Of a DNA stretch of 64,000 nt, positions 17,664 through 26,506 are shown piece after piece. The stretch is taken from the NCBI RefSeq assembly GCF_021390575.1, contig NZ_JAJEJQ010000002.1, positions 744,001 to 808,000 of the forward strand, read 5' to 3'. Position numbers and translations under genes: made by a program. Each line of letters opens with the position of its first letter. Position 1 is the first letter of the stretch. This stretch comes from Paraburkholderia adhaesiva (lineage in GTDB: Bacteria; Pseudomonadota; Gammaproteobacteria; Burkholderiales; Burkholderiaceae). A model generated the notes under the pieces. That model was not told the DNA's origin. It did not search any database and saw only the letters and a list, made by a program, of their open reading frames with translations.

Positions 17664-18839
17664 TCAGGGGTTAAACAGTTGCATGGTGCTGGAGCCGAAC
17701 TGCTTTTCGACATGGGCAATCTTGCCCGTCGCGGCATCCATCTGGACCAGCGTCGAGTCGGCAGTGATGCCGAACAACAGCGGGTGATCGGCGACCTGGG
17801 AAACCTGAATGCCAAGGAGCGGCATAAGGCCAGCGTCCTTGAGCGATGCAGCCAGATCGAGCTTGCGCAGCAGGCGGTGCGAAGCGACGTCGTACACCCA
17901 GACCTGCGTTCCCGGTTCCTTGTGCATTTTCATTTCGCCCTGGTGCATCAGGACGAACAACTCGCCGGTCTTGTTGTTGAGCGCGCCAACCTGATAGCCA
18001 CCCGGACGCCAGTTAGCGGCGACATCTTCCTGCGAGAGCAGCGACCACGTCGGCAAGAACGCCGCCTTGCCTTGCGAAAGGTCGACGGTGTGGATCACGC
18101 CGTTGAACGAGATGAAGTAGTACTTGTTGCCGCTGCGCAGGCCGTTGACGAACACCGGATCTTCATCGACCTTGAAGAACGGCGCGCTTTTTTGGCGTGA
18201 GCGTTCAGCGCCCTTATCGTCGAGTGCGAACTGGAGGATCGAACCGTCCGGGCACATCGAGAAGAATTCGTGCTGGCCGTACGGGTAGGCTTGCAGGCAG
18301 GCGGCGGTGTTGATTTCACCGACGAACTGACGCTTCGCGGTGTCCACAACCGAAATCGACGTTGCCGGCGTGACGTTCGACACATAAACGAACCGGCCAT
18401 CGTCGCTGATGGTCGTGTCCTGTGCGGTCGGGATGGATTGCGCATGCTTGGTCGGCAGCGTGATTTCACCCAGGTGCGTCAACGTCTTGCGGTCGAAGAT
18501 GTCGAGCACGTCGGTGCGCGTGCCGCGCGTCAGACGCGAATAGTAGATGCCCGGCACGTAGATCGTGTCGTGATCGGGCGAGATGGCCATTCCGTCCAGC
18601 GAAAATCCGGAATTGAGCTGGCCAACGAAATGTTGGCTCTGGCCGTCATAGACCTGGATCGTGCCAGCCGCCATCGTGTTGAAATTGTCGTCCATGCCGT
18701 AAATCCAGTTCGGATTCCAGTCCGGCACTTTATCGATCGTGATCGTTTCGATCTTTTCGGTTGCGCATGCGACCGGCGCGTGTGCTGACAACAGCACAGT
18801 GGCAAGCACGGCCACGCCTGAGATTAATCGTCGTGACAT
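17664..18839 (-). CDS. aauB: Aromatic amine dehydrogenase large subunit
   Basis: This 391-residue periplasmic seven-bladed beta-propeller protein of the amine dehydrogenase heavy-chain family has a signal peptide ending VACA, then IDKVPDWNPNWIYGMDDNFN. Repeated propeller blades follow, with strands such as TIQVYDGQSQHFVGQLNSGF and SISVVDTAKRQFVGEIN. It forms the alpha2beta2 enzyme with AauA, which oxidises primary aromatic amines (phenethylamine, tyramine, tryptamine type) to aldehydes and ammonia. The large subunit has no cofactor; assignment to the aromatic enzyme relies on AauA. It is the first gene of the leftward operon, and a large inverted repeat lies upstream. Confidence 0.9.
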   Translation of the reverse strand: MSRRLISGVAVLATVLLSAHAPVACATEKIETITIDKVPDWNPNWIYGMDDNFNTMAAGTIQVYDGQSQHFVGQLNSGFSLDGMAISPDHDTIYVPGIYYSRLTRGTRTDVLDIFDRKTLTHLGEITLPTKHAQSIPTAQDTTISDDGRFVYVSNVTPATSISVVDTAKRQFVGEINTAACLQAYPYGQHEFFSMCPDGSILQFALDDKGAERSRQKSAPFFKVDEDPVFVNGLRSGNKYYFISFNGVIHTVDLSQGKAAFLPTWSLLSQEDVAANWRPGGYQVGALNNKTGELFVLMHQGEMKMHKEPGTQVWVYDVASHRLLRKLDLAASLKDAGLMPLLGIQVSQVADHPLLFGITADSTLVQMDAATGKIAHVEKQFGSSTMQLFNP

Positions 18840-18987
18840 GGTTGTTCCTTATTACGCTCGGTCCGAGTTCGCGTGATTCGCCAGATAAGGCGTCGCGAAT
18901 TGTCTCGAAGATGGAAATGGCGGGGCCTTGAGAGACGGTTCTCTGGCCCATCGGGGACCGAGTTTGCGTCGATGGTGGCCGCGCGCC

Positions 18988-19020
18988 AATCGCGTAGATA
19001 CGCTATAGGGATAGCCCTGA
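18988..19020. promoter_or_regulatory. Left arm of 33-bp inverted repeat in the aauB/aldehyde dehydrogenase divergent promoter
   Basis: This arm holds two nested palindromes: GCGTAGATACGC (18992-19003, read as GCGTA-N2-TACGC) and AGGGATAGCCCT (19007-19018, read as AGGG-N4-CCCT). Its reverse complement recurs at 19075-19107 with three mismatches. It lies about 150 bp upstream of aauB, a usual distance for an activator site. Confidence 0.75.
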
Positions 19021-19074
19021 TTGATGCGATTTATTTCGTGATTCTGGTGATTTAATTACTGGTCTCCGTTTTAT

Positions 19075-19107
19075 TCAGGGTAATCCCTATCGCGTATCTA
19101 CGCGATT
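19075..19107. promoter_or_regulatory. Right arm of the 33-bp inverted repeat
   Basis: This arm carries the same two palindromes in mirror order: AGGGTAATCCCT (19077-19088) and GCGTATCTACGC (19092-19103). Thirty of 33 positions pair with the left arm. The 54-bp AT-rich space between arms could hold divergent promoters. It lies about 225 bp before the aldehyde dehydrogenase start used here. The LuxR-type protein at 13907 is a plausible binder. Confidence 0.75.
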
Positions 19108-19331
19108 TTCCTTCTCTGCGCCAAAACCTACTCTCCATTCCGACGAAGCGGCCGCAGTCGATCGATTGTGCGACTCGCTATTCGTTGATTACGAAAATCA
19201 AAGCAGCGAGTGCGCACGCGTTTTAGTGCCCTGATCCGGCAAGCGAGTGATCACAGGGGCTGCAGGCGTTGTGCCCCCGAATGCGGCACCGCTCTGAACC
19301 TATTGAAGAGCAACTGAAAACCGGAGTGCAA

Positions 19332-20774
19332 GTGAAAGTTCTGCGAAATTTCATCGATGGGCGTGAGGTTGACGCTGTCCGTGGCGAAACGCTGCATTTG
19401 ACGAATCCCGTCACCGCTCAACCGTTCGCCCGCTGCGCACGCAGCACGAAGGAAGACATCGATCTCGCGGTAGCCGCAGCACGGCGACAACTGGATGGCG
19501 GCGAATGGAGCAAGCTCGACGGCGCGCTTCGTGGCCAGCTGATTCACCGCCTTGCTGATCTCGTCGAACGGGATGCTGCGCTGATCGCGGATATGGACGC
19601 CACCTGCATCGGACGTCCGCCGATCGAGCCGCAGATTCTGGACTTGCCGAATGCGATTGGCACGCTGCGCACGGTTGCCGGCTGGGCCGACAAGATCGAG
19701 GGTCGGACCATCCCGACGCCGGGCTACATGGGCATGCCGACGCTATCTTACACGACGCGTGATCCGGTCGGCGTGGTCGGGGCGATCGTGCCGTGGAATA
19801 CGCCTTTCATGATTACGTGCTGGAAGGTTGGTCCGCTGCTGGCAGCGGGCTGCACGGTTGTTATCAAGCCGTCCGAAGAAACGCCTTTGTCCGCGTTGCA
19901 CCTGGCTGCATTGTGCAAGGAAGCCGGCATTCCGGACGGCGTGGTTAACGTCGTCTGTGGCTATGGCGAGGAAGCAGGCCAACCGTTGTGCGAGCACCCG
20001 GACGTCGACAAGATCACGTTCACCGGCAGCCCGGAAGTCGGTCGCATTATCCAGCGCACCGCGGGTCCTCTTTTCAAGCGTATTTCGCTCGAGCTCGGCG
20101 GCAAGAGCCCGCAGATCATTTTCGACGATGCCAATCTCGATGCAGCGCTGCAGGGCTGCACGCTCGGCCTGTTCTTCAATCAAGGGCAAGTGTGCGCGGC
20201 AGGTACGCGAATTCTTGTGCATCGCTCGATCGCGGAATCCTTTGCAGCAAAGCTGGCCGAGCGCGCGAATTCGATCGTGGTGGGCGATCCCCGCACGGAA
20301 GGCGTGACGATGGGCCCCGTCGCGAACAAGGCGCAGCACGAACGCGTGCGGCACTTCATTCAGGTCGGCATCGAAGAAGGCGCGAAGATGCTTGCCGGTG
20401 GTGAAGTTTCGGGTGACGGTTTCTTCGTGCGGCCTACGGTCTTCATGGGCCGTAACGACCATGCAGTCGCAAAGAACGAAATCTTCGGACCGGTTGGTGT
20501 CGTGATTCCTTTCGACACGGAAGAGCAGGCAATCGAGCTTGCGAATGACACGGACTATGGCCTCGCAGGAACCGTCTGGACGCGCGATGTGTCGCGTGCC
20601 CACCGCGTGGCGCGTGCAGTGCGTGCCGGTGCGATTGGTGTGAACTGCTGGGCGCCGATCGATCCGCGCCTGCCGTGGGGTGGCGTGAAGTCGAGTGGCC
20701 TCGGCCGCGAGTGCGGCTTGTCCGGCGTGCTTGCCTACACCGAGGAAAAAGTCGTAACGGTGCTGACCGCCTAA
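19332..20774 (+). CDS. Aldehyde dehydrogenase (probable arylacetaldehyde dehydrogenase)
   Basis: This NAD(P)-dependent aldehyde dehydrogenase has 480 residues from a GTG at 19332. The start is chosen because GGAG lies five bases upstream and the protein then begins at the family's usual place (VLRNFIDG); ATG 19281 is an alternative. Key residues are Asn156 (VPWNTPF), Glu254 (LELGGKSPQ) and Cys288 (NQGQVCAAGTR). It is divergent from aauB and faces the same inverted repeat. It should oxidise, in the cytoplasm, the aldehyde made in the periplasm by the amine dehydrogenase, giving an arylacetic acid. The substrate is inferred from context. Confidence 0.88.
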   Translation: MKVLRNFIDGREVDAVRGETLHLTNPVTAQPFARCARSTKEDIDLAVAAARRQLDGGEWSKLDGALRGQLIHRLADLVERDAALIADMDATCIGRPPIEPQILDLPNAIGTLRTVAGWADKIEGRTIPTPGYMGMPTLSYTTRDPVGVVGAIVPWNTPFMITCWKVGPLLAAGCTVVIKPSEETPLSALHLAALCKEAGIPDGVVNVVCGYGEEAGQPLCEHPDVDKITFTGSPEVGRIIQRTAGPLFKRISLELGGKSPQIIFDDANLDAALQGCTLGLFFNQGQVCAAGTRILVHRSIAESFAAKLAERANSIVVGDPRTEGVTMGPVANKAQHERVRHFIQVGIEEGAKMLAGGEVSGDGFFVRPTVFMGRNDHAVAKNEIFGPVGVVIPFDTEEQAIELANDTDYGLAGTVWTRDVSRAHRVARAVRAGAIGVNCWAPIDPRLPWGGVKSSGLGRECGLSGVLAYTEEKVVTVLTA

Positions 20775-20937
20775 TTGGCCTTGCCGGCATGCGCGATGGC
20801 CGGTGACGGAATCTGGCTGACCCGCTAACCCTTGCCTTCGTCTACCCGGACGAAGTCGACTGGGGCGGGTCTGTGCCGAAATCGTCCAGATCGTGTTTGT
20901 CGTTTCATATAGATATGTCTATTCAGGAGAACTAATT

Positions 20938-22305
20938 ATGGGCAATCTGAAGAAACTGAAGATTTGCGAGGCGTTGTGCCTCGTTTGCGCCGCCTTGTCC
21001 GTGTCGGGCGCGCATGCCGCAAACCTGACGCCGCTTGGCGCCGATGCAACTGCCAGCGCCGATGGCAAGGTCCCTGCCTGGACGGGCGCGGACGGTATCG
21101 ACCGCGGCTGGAAATACGGGCAGAACCGGGCTGAGTCGTGGAAGTACAACGGCGAAAAACCGGTTATGACGATCGATGCAGCGAACGCCGCCCAGTACAA
21201 AGACGCGCTGACCGACGGTGAGATGACGCTGCTGAAGACCATCCCCGGCTACAAGATGGAGATTTACCCCACTCACCGTGATTGCGGCGTGCCCGATTTC
21301 GTCGCAAAGAACACGAAGATGAATGAGGGCTATGCCGCGCTCGAGGCAGATGGGTGGGGTATGAAGCAGGCCTACACGCCGGGTATTCCGTTCCCGCAAC
21401 CCAAAACCGGCGCGGAAGTCATGTGGAACGCCAAGCTGCGCTACCGCGGTCTTGCGGTTGATTTCCCTCATGTCAACACGGTCCTTTCGCCGGCGCCTGG
21501 TGGCGGCCAGTGGATCAACGCCGAGTCGACGCAGACCCTGTATTACCCGTGGGGTGTCGCCGGCGAGCACAAGACGTCGGACTATCCGTCGATCGAGTTC
21601 GCAACGTACTTCGCCTATACCGCGCCGGCTGCTCTTCAGGGGCAGTCGCTGATCGTCAAGTACTTCCTCGACAAACCGAGTTCCGAAACGTACTACTACT
21701 TCCCGGGACAACGTCGTGTGCGCCGCATGCCGTCGTACGCCTACGACGCGCCGCAAATCGGCTTTGAAGGGCAGTACACGATGGACGAGCCGCTGGTGTT
21801 CAACGGCACGCTCGATCGCTTCGACTGGAAGATCGTCGGAAAGCGCGAGGCTTACATTCCGTACAACTCGTTCGGCGCTTATGACTTCCAGACGCCTCTG
21901 AAGAAGATCACGGAAGACCACTACGTCAACCCCGACTACCGTCGTTACGAAATGCACCGCGTGTGGGTGGTTGAAGCGACGCTGAAGTCCGGTTTCCGTC
22001 ACATCGCGCCGAAGCGCATCTTCTACGTCGACGAAGATAGCTGGACGTTGCTTGCGGCCGAGGATTACGACGCACAGGGCAAGTTGTTCAAGTACCGCGA
22101 GTCCTATCTGGTTCCCGTGTATGAGACCGGCACGTGTGATGCAACGGCATTCGCGCAATACAACGTCAGCGAAGGGCGCTACGTGTTCGATATGAACCCG
22201 GTTGGCGGCGGCAAGGACATGCACTGGATCACCAAGCCGGGAAGCCCGAAAACGACGGATGCCTTCTATACGCAGGACAACCTTTCCACGATCAGTGGAC
22301 AGTGA
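20938..22305 (+). CDS. DUF1329 family secreted protein
   Basis: This 455-residue protein has a signal peptide ending SGAHAA and the DUF1329 pattern: LTPLGADATASADGKVPAWT at the mature start, YPTHRDCGVPDF, YYYFPGQRRVRRMPSYAYD near residue 260 and VWVVEATLKSG. The family is predicted to resemble outer-membrane-lipoprotein carriers of the LolB type. It is nearly always found beside DUF1302, RND and YCF48 proteins, as here. ATG 20938 has AGGAGA upstream; the longer frame from 20893 would precede the signal peptide. It lies 160 bp after the aldehyde dehydrogenase, so common control is plausible. The molecular role is unproven. Confidence 0.88.
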   Translation: MGNLKKLKICEALCLVCAALSVSGAHAANLTPLGADATASADGKVPAWTGADGIDRGWKYGQNRAESWKYNGEKPVMTIDAANAAQYKDALTDGEMTLLKTIPGYKMEIYPTHRDCGVPDFVAKNTKMNEGYAALEADGWGMKQAYTPGIPFPQPKTGAEVMWNAKLRYRGLAVDFPHVNTVLSPAPGGGQWINAESTQTLYYPWGVAGEHKTSDYPSIEFATYFAYTAPAALQGQSLIVKYFLDKPSSETYYYFPGQRRVRRMPSYAYDAPQIGFEGQYTMDEPLVFNGTLDRFDWKIVGKREAYIPYNSFGAYDFQTPLKKITEDHYVNPDYRRYEMHRVWVVEATLKSGFRHIAPKRIFYVDEDSWTLLAAEDYDAQGKLFKYRESYLVPVYETGTCDATAFAQYNVSEGRYVFDMNPVGGGKDMHWITKPGSPKTTDAFYTQDNLSTISGQ

Positions 22306-22325
22306 CAGGGCGCTGAGGGGACTAG

Positions 22326-24044
22326 ATGAAGACAAAAATAAAGAAGTCGGCACTTCTCGTCGCCGGCTTGACATCGATCGGGTATGCGGGGGCGGCGAAT
22401 GCATACACATTCAACCTCGATGACGGGAACATCAGCGGCGCGTTCAACAATACGTTCACGCTCGGAACGGGTATCCGCACGCAAAATCCGTCGTGCGGAG
22501 AGATCATCGGAACGAACGGCGGCCCGGGCAACCCGGCGCCGTCGTTTGGCTCGGGTCCGGTTCCTGGCTGTCTCGACGCGCTTTCGATGGTCAACGATCA
22601 GGGTAACCTGAACACCAAGGCTGGCCGCCTGTTCACGACTTACCTCGACGGCACCAGCGAACTCGCGTTGCGGTTTCCGGACAGCTGGCAGTTTTTCACG
22701 CGGGTGAATTACCTGAAAGACTTCTCGGCGATTAACCCTTCCGGCACGTTTAGCGGTGCCGGGATTGGTCAGTCGTTCCCACAGGGTGCGGAAAGCCAGC
22801 TTAGCTTCAAGGCGCGCTTGCTTGACTTGTGGGTGAGTCATTCGTTTTCGATCGCGGGTCAGCCGGCCAGCTTCAAAGTGGGTAACCAGGTGCTCAACTG
22901 GGGTGAGAGCCTCTTTCTCCCCGGCGGTATCAATGCCACGAACGCAGTCGACGTGATGCGACTGTCCGTGCCCGGAACGCAGTTGAAGGAAGCGGTGTTG
23001 CCGGCGCCGATTGCCGACGGCTCGGTATCGTTCGGTCACGGCGTTAGCCTCGAGTCGTATATCCAGGCCGGCTGGAACGGAGACTACTTCCCGCCCGTCG
23101 GCAGCTACTGGTCGACCGCCACGATTGGCGCGGGTGCGGAACACTACGGCAATTTCTCGGCGACGTCGAATTATCCGGCGTGGTCCGTCAACCAGGGTGG
23201 TCTTGCGCTGCGCTTTTCGCCGGAAGAGCTCCCGGCCAATTTCGCGCTATACGCGATGCAGTACACGGATAAAGCGCCGGTCATCGGTTACGCGGATCCT
23301 TCCACGTTTTCGGGCGCTTTCTACCACTACCTTCCGCATCGCGTCCTGTTCGGTGCGAGTACCAACTTCCAGGTTGGTGACTGGGCGCTCGGCGGTGAAG
23401 TTTCGTACCGTCCGCGCGATGCAGTCAGCCTGAACACGTTGGGCTCGAACAATGTGAACAACCTTGGCTGTCTTGCCAACGGTCAGTGCTACGTGGACGA
23501 GCAGAAGGTCCAGGTGAACCTGACTGCGCTGCTGAGCATGACGCCGAGTGACTACGGCTGGCTCCTGCGTTTGCTGGGTAATGCCAGCACGGCGACGCTG
23601 ATGGCCGAGGCGGCGTTCATCGACTATCCGGGCCTGAAGAACTCGTATCAAGGCGTTCCGGTGGCTGCAGGTTATTGGGGCTGGGGCTTCGAAACGCCAG
23701 GCTCATCCGGCTTCGCGCCCGGAGGACAGGCTGGCCAGAAGGGGACGGCGTTCTCATGGGGCTACAACGTTGATTTCAGCTGGACCTATGACGGCAACTT
23801 GATGAAGGGCTGGCAGGTCACGCCGCAGATTTACTACTTCCAGGCAGTGGCAGGCTATACGCCGAACGCAATGGCGCTGTTCATGAAGGGTGCGAAGTCG
23901 GCCAACATCAGCGTGACGTTCACGCAGAATCCCGCGGACTGGTCGTTTGGCGTGAACTACGCGAAGTTCTGGGGTCCTGGTGTACTTGAGCAACCGTTGC
24001 TCGGTCGGGATTACGTCGGCTTGTTCCTGACCAAAAATCTCTGA
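22326..24044 (+). CDS. DUF1302 family outer-membrane protein
   Basis: This 572-residue secreted protein has a signal peptide ending AANA. The mature part is rich in alternating polar and aromatic residues, as in a beta-barrel, with the family landmarks FNLDDGNISGAFNNTFTLG at the start, NQVLNWGESLFLPGGINATN near residue 187 and SVTFTQNPADWSFGVNYAKF near the end. It begins 20 bp after the DUF1329 gene. DUF1302 members are thought to form an outer-membrane channel or binding protein for hydrophobic compounds. That is family-level inference; nothing in this sequence shows a ligand. Confidence 0.87.
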   Translation: MKTKIKKSALLVAGLTSIGYAGAANAYTFNLDDGNISGAFNNTFTLGTGIRTQNPSCGEIIGTNGGPGNPAPSFGSGPVPGCLDALSMVNDQGNLNTKAGRLFTTYLDGTSELALRFPDSWQFFTRVNYLKDFSAINPSGTFSGAGIGQSFPQGAESQLSFKARLLDLWVSHSFSIAGQPASFKVGNQVLNWGESLFLPGGINATNAVDVMRLSVPGTQLKEAVLPAPIADGSVSFGHGVSLESYIQAGWNGDYFPPVGSYWSTATIGAGAEHYGNFSATSNYPAWSVNQGGLALRFSPEELPANFALYAMQYTDKAPVIGYADPSTFSGAFYHYLPHRVLFGASTNFQVGDWALGGEVSYRPRDAVSLNTLGSNNVNNLGCLANGQCYVDEQKVQVNLTALLSMTPSDYGWLLRLLGNASTATLMAEAAFIDYPGLKNSYQGVPVAAGYWGWGFETPGSSGFAPGGQAGQKGTAFSWGYNVDFSWTYDGNLMKGWQVTPQIYYFQAVAGYTPNAMALFMKGAKSANISVTFTQNPADWSFGVNYAKFWGPGVLEQPLLGRDYVGLFLTKNL

Positions 24045-24057
24045 TAGATCCGTTCGA

Positions 24058-24082
24058 GGCCGGCCCTCCGATGGGGCCGGCC
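24058..24082 (+). terminator. Stable hairpin between DUF1302 and RND genes
   Basis: GGCCGGCCC (24058-24066) pairs perfectly with GGGCCGGCC (24074-24082) across a 7-base loop. No T-run follows and the next gene starts 17 bp later. It is more likely a message-stabilising or partial attenuating structure than a full terminator. Confidence 0.5.
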
Positions 24083-24098
24083 AAGCCAGGAAAAAGGT

Positions 24099-26495
24099 AT
24101 GTCGAAGAATTCCAGTGCGAAGACCGTCGATGGCGTGTTGACCGCTCTTATCCGCCATCTCGAGGCAATCGTTTTTCGGCGGGGCAAGTTGATTCTTGCC
24201 CTGCTCGCGCTGTTTACGCTTGTGATGGCGTGGTTTGGATCGCAGCTTCGCATGGAAGCCGGATTCGAAAAGCAGTTGCCGGTTAATCACCCCTACGTCA
24301 AGGCTTACGAGAAATATCGTGGCGACGTGATCGGAGCTAACCGGCTCAGTATTGTCGTTCGTGCAAAAAATGGCACGATCTGGACGAAGGAAGGTTTGTC
24401 GCGCCTGTATTCGGTGACGCAGGCGGTCATGTTCCTGCCGAATATCACGCGGCTTGAAGTTCAGTCGCTCTGGACACCTAACACCTACGTCAACGAAATT
24501 ACCGAAAGCGGTTTCCGTGCTGATCCCGTCATTTCAGAGTCGGTCATCCCGGAGAGCCTGACGCCGGACGCCATTGCGCGAATTCGTGACTCGGCGCGCG
24601 AAGGTGGCTATATCGGGACGCTGGTCGGCAATGACCAGAAGAGCGCAATGATCACCGCGGAAGTCCACGAGTTCGACGCCGCAGGCAAGCGCATCGATTA
24701 CGTGGCCTATCACGACCTGATCGAGAAGACACTGCGCCAGCAGTTCTCCGACAAGGACTTCCAGATCGAAATCATCGGTTTCGCGGAAGAGGTCGGTGCG
24801 ATTGCCCAAGGCGCCAAAAACGTCTTGTTGTTCTGCGGGATTTCGCTGTTGCTGACGGCGCTGGCGGTGTACTGGTACTGCCGCTCGGTCAGGCTGACTG
24901 TATTGGCGATTGCGTGTTCGCTGACCTCGCTGATCTGGCAATTCGGCACGCTGCATTTGATCGGATATGGACTTGATCCGCTTGCGGTTTTGATTCCGTT
25001 CCTTATCTTCGCGATCGGCGTTTCGCACGGTGTCCAGCAGATCAATTACATCGTACGCGAGATCGCGCACGGCAAAACGACCGCAGAGGCGGCACGTGCG
25101 AGCTTTACGGGTCTGTTGATTCCTGGTGTTCTCGCGCTGGTCACGGCTTTCGTTTCGTTCATTACGCTTGCGCTGGTCCCGATCGAAATGGTCCGGGAGC
25201 TGGCTATCACGGCGTCGATCGGTGTCGGCTACAAGATCTTGACGAATCTGGTCATGCTGCCGCTCGCGGCATCGATGATGAAGTTCGATTCGCAGTTTGC
25301 GGAGCGCGCAATGCAACGCGGCGAACAGCGTGGGCAGTGGTTGCGCTGGATCGCCTCGCTGGCAAAGCCTCGAAATGCCGCAGTCGTGTTGTTGGTTGCT
25401 GGCGTCGTGGTCGCTACGGCTGCATGGGAAGCGCGAGACCGGGTTATCGGCACGCTGCAGCCTGGTGCACCCGAGTTGCGAGTCAATGCGCTCTATAACC
25501 TGGATGCGGCGTCGATCGCCGGTGCATACGACACCGGACAGGACTGGCTGACCGTGTTCGTCGAAGCGCAAGGAGCCGATTGCTCCAACGTCAATGTCGG
25601 CCTTTATGTCGACCAGTTCTCGACGGCGATGCGTCATGTGCCTGGCGTCGTGTCGGTGAAGTCGTATTCCGACATGCTGAAGATTTATAACCAGGGCTAC
25701 AACGAAGGCAATCCGATGATGGCCGTCGTTCCGACCGACCAGGGGAACTACGCGAGTTTGTCGGAGGAGATCAGTCGCTCCCGCGGTTACATGAACAAGA
25801 CGTGCAGCATGGTGGCGGCCAATCTGTATCTGACCGACCATAAGGCGACGACGATCAACCATGTGATCGACTCGATCAATGAGTATGCTAACGCGCATCC
25901 GAGTCCGGACGCGAAAGTGCTGCTCGGCGCAGGCAATGCGGGCATCCAGGCTTCAGTCAACGATGCAGTGGCCCACAGCGAGCTGCCGATGATGCTGTAC
26001 GTGTATGCCGCGATTATCGTGCTGGTGCTCGTCGTGTATCGCGATCTTCGCGCGGTGGTCGCCTGTTGCTTGCCGTTGTCGGCCGGTAGTCTGATTGGAT
26101 ACTGGTTCATGAAGGAATTGCAGATTGGCTTGACGGTCGCCACATTGCCGGTGATGGTGCTGGCCGTGGGGATCGGCGTCGATTACGCGTTCTACATTTA
26201 CAACCGCCTGCAACTGCATCTGAGTCACGGCATGAACATCGTCAAGTCGCTCGAGAAATCGATCCTCGAGGTCGGGATGGCAACGATCTTCACCGCGCTC
26301 ACACTGGCGGTTGGCGTGGCGACGTGGTCGTTCTCGGAACTGAAATTCCAGGCGGACATGGGCAAGCTGCTGGCCATCATGTTCGGCGTCAATCTGGTGA
26401 TGGCGATGACCGTGCTGCCCGCGCTCGCTGTATGGCTGGAAAGGATCTTCCCGAGGCGAAAAGCCGTTTCGGTGCCGGGAATTCTTACTCATTGA
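24099..26495 (+). CDS. RND/MMPL-family transporter
   Basis: This is a 798-residue inner-membrane protein with the RND two-fold layout: TM1 (about 29-47), a large periplasmic loop, TM2-6 (about 235-400), a second loop, and TM8-12 (about 620-785). GISLLLTALAVYWY and AIGVSHGVQQINYIVREIA are typical of the HpnN/MMPL group, and the second half has VLAVGIGVDYAFYIYNRLQLHLSHG with the usual Asp. It begins 54 bp after DUF1302. In this cassette it is expected to move a hydrophobic compound across the envelope, perhaps together with the DUF1329 and DUF1302 proteins. Direction and substrate are unknown. Confidence 0.9.
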   Translation: MSKNSSAKTVDGVLTALIRHLEAIVFRRGKLILALLALFTLVMAWFGSQLRMEAGFEKQLPVNHPYVKAYEKYRGDVIGANRLSIVVRAKNGTIWTKEGLSRLYSVTQAVMFLPNITRLEVQSLWTPNTYVNEITESGFRADPVISESVIPESLTPDAIARIRDSAREGGYIGTLVGNDQKSAMITAEVHEFDAAGKRIDYVAYHDLIEKTLRQQFSDKDFQIEIIGFAEEVGAIAQGAKNVLLFCGISLLLTALAVYWYCRSVRLTVLAIACSLTSLIWQFGTLHLIGYGLDPLAVLIPFLIFAIGVSHGVQQINYIVREIAHGKTTAEAARASFTGLLIPGVLALVTAFVSFITLALVPIEMVRELAITASIGVGYKILTNLVMLPLAASMMKFDSQFAERAMQRGEQRGQWLRWIASLAKPRNAAVVLLVAGVVVATAAWEARDRVIGTLQPGAPELRVNALYNLDAASIAGAYDTGQDWLTVFVEAQGADCSNVNVGLYVDQFSTAMRHVPGVVSVKSYSDMLKIYNQGYNEGNPMMAVVPTDQGNYASLSEEISRSRGYMNKTCSMVAANLYLTDHKATTINHVIDSINEYANAHPSPDAKVLLGAGNAGIQASVNDAVAHSELPMMLYVYAAIIVLVLVVYRDLRAVVACCLPLSAGSLIGYWFMKELQIGLTVATLPVMVLAVGIGVDYAFYIYNRLQLHLSHGMNIVKSLEKSILEVGMATIFTALTLAVGVATWSFSELKFQADMGKLLAIMFGVNLVMAMTVLPALAVWLERIFPRRKAVSVPGILTH

Positions 26496-26506
26496 TAGGT
26501 GGCGCG

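Noticed and set aside
20932..22410. A 492-codon leftward frame opposite the DUF1329 gene
   Set aside because: Arg/His-rich shadow frame of a well-supported secreted protein on the other strand; no domain, start signal or family pattern.
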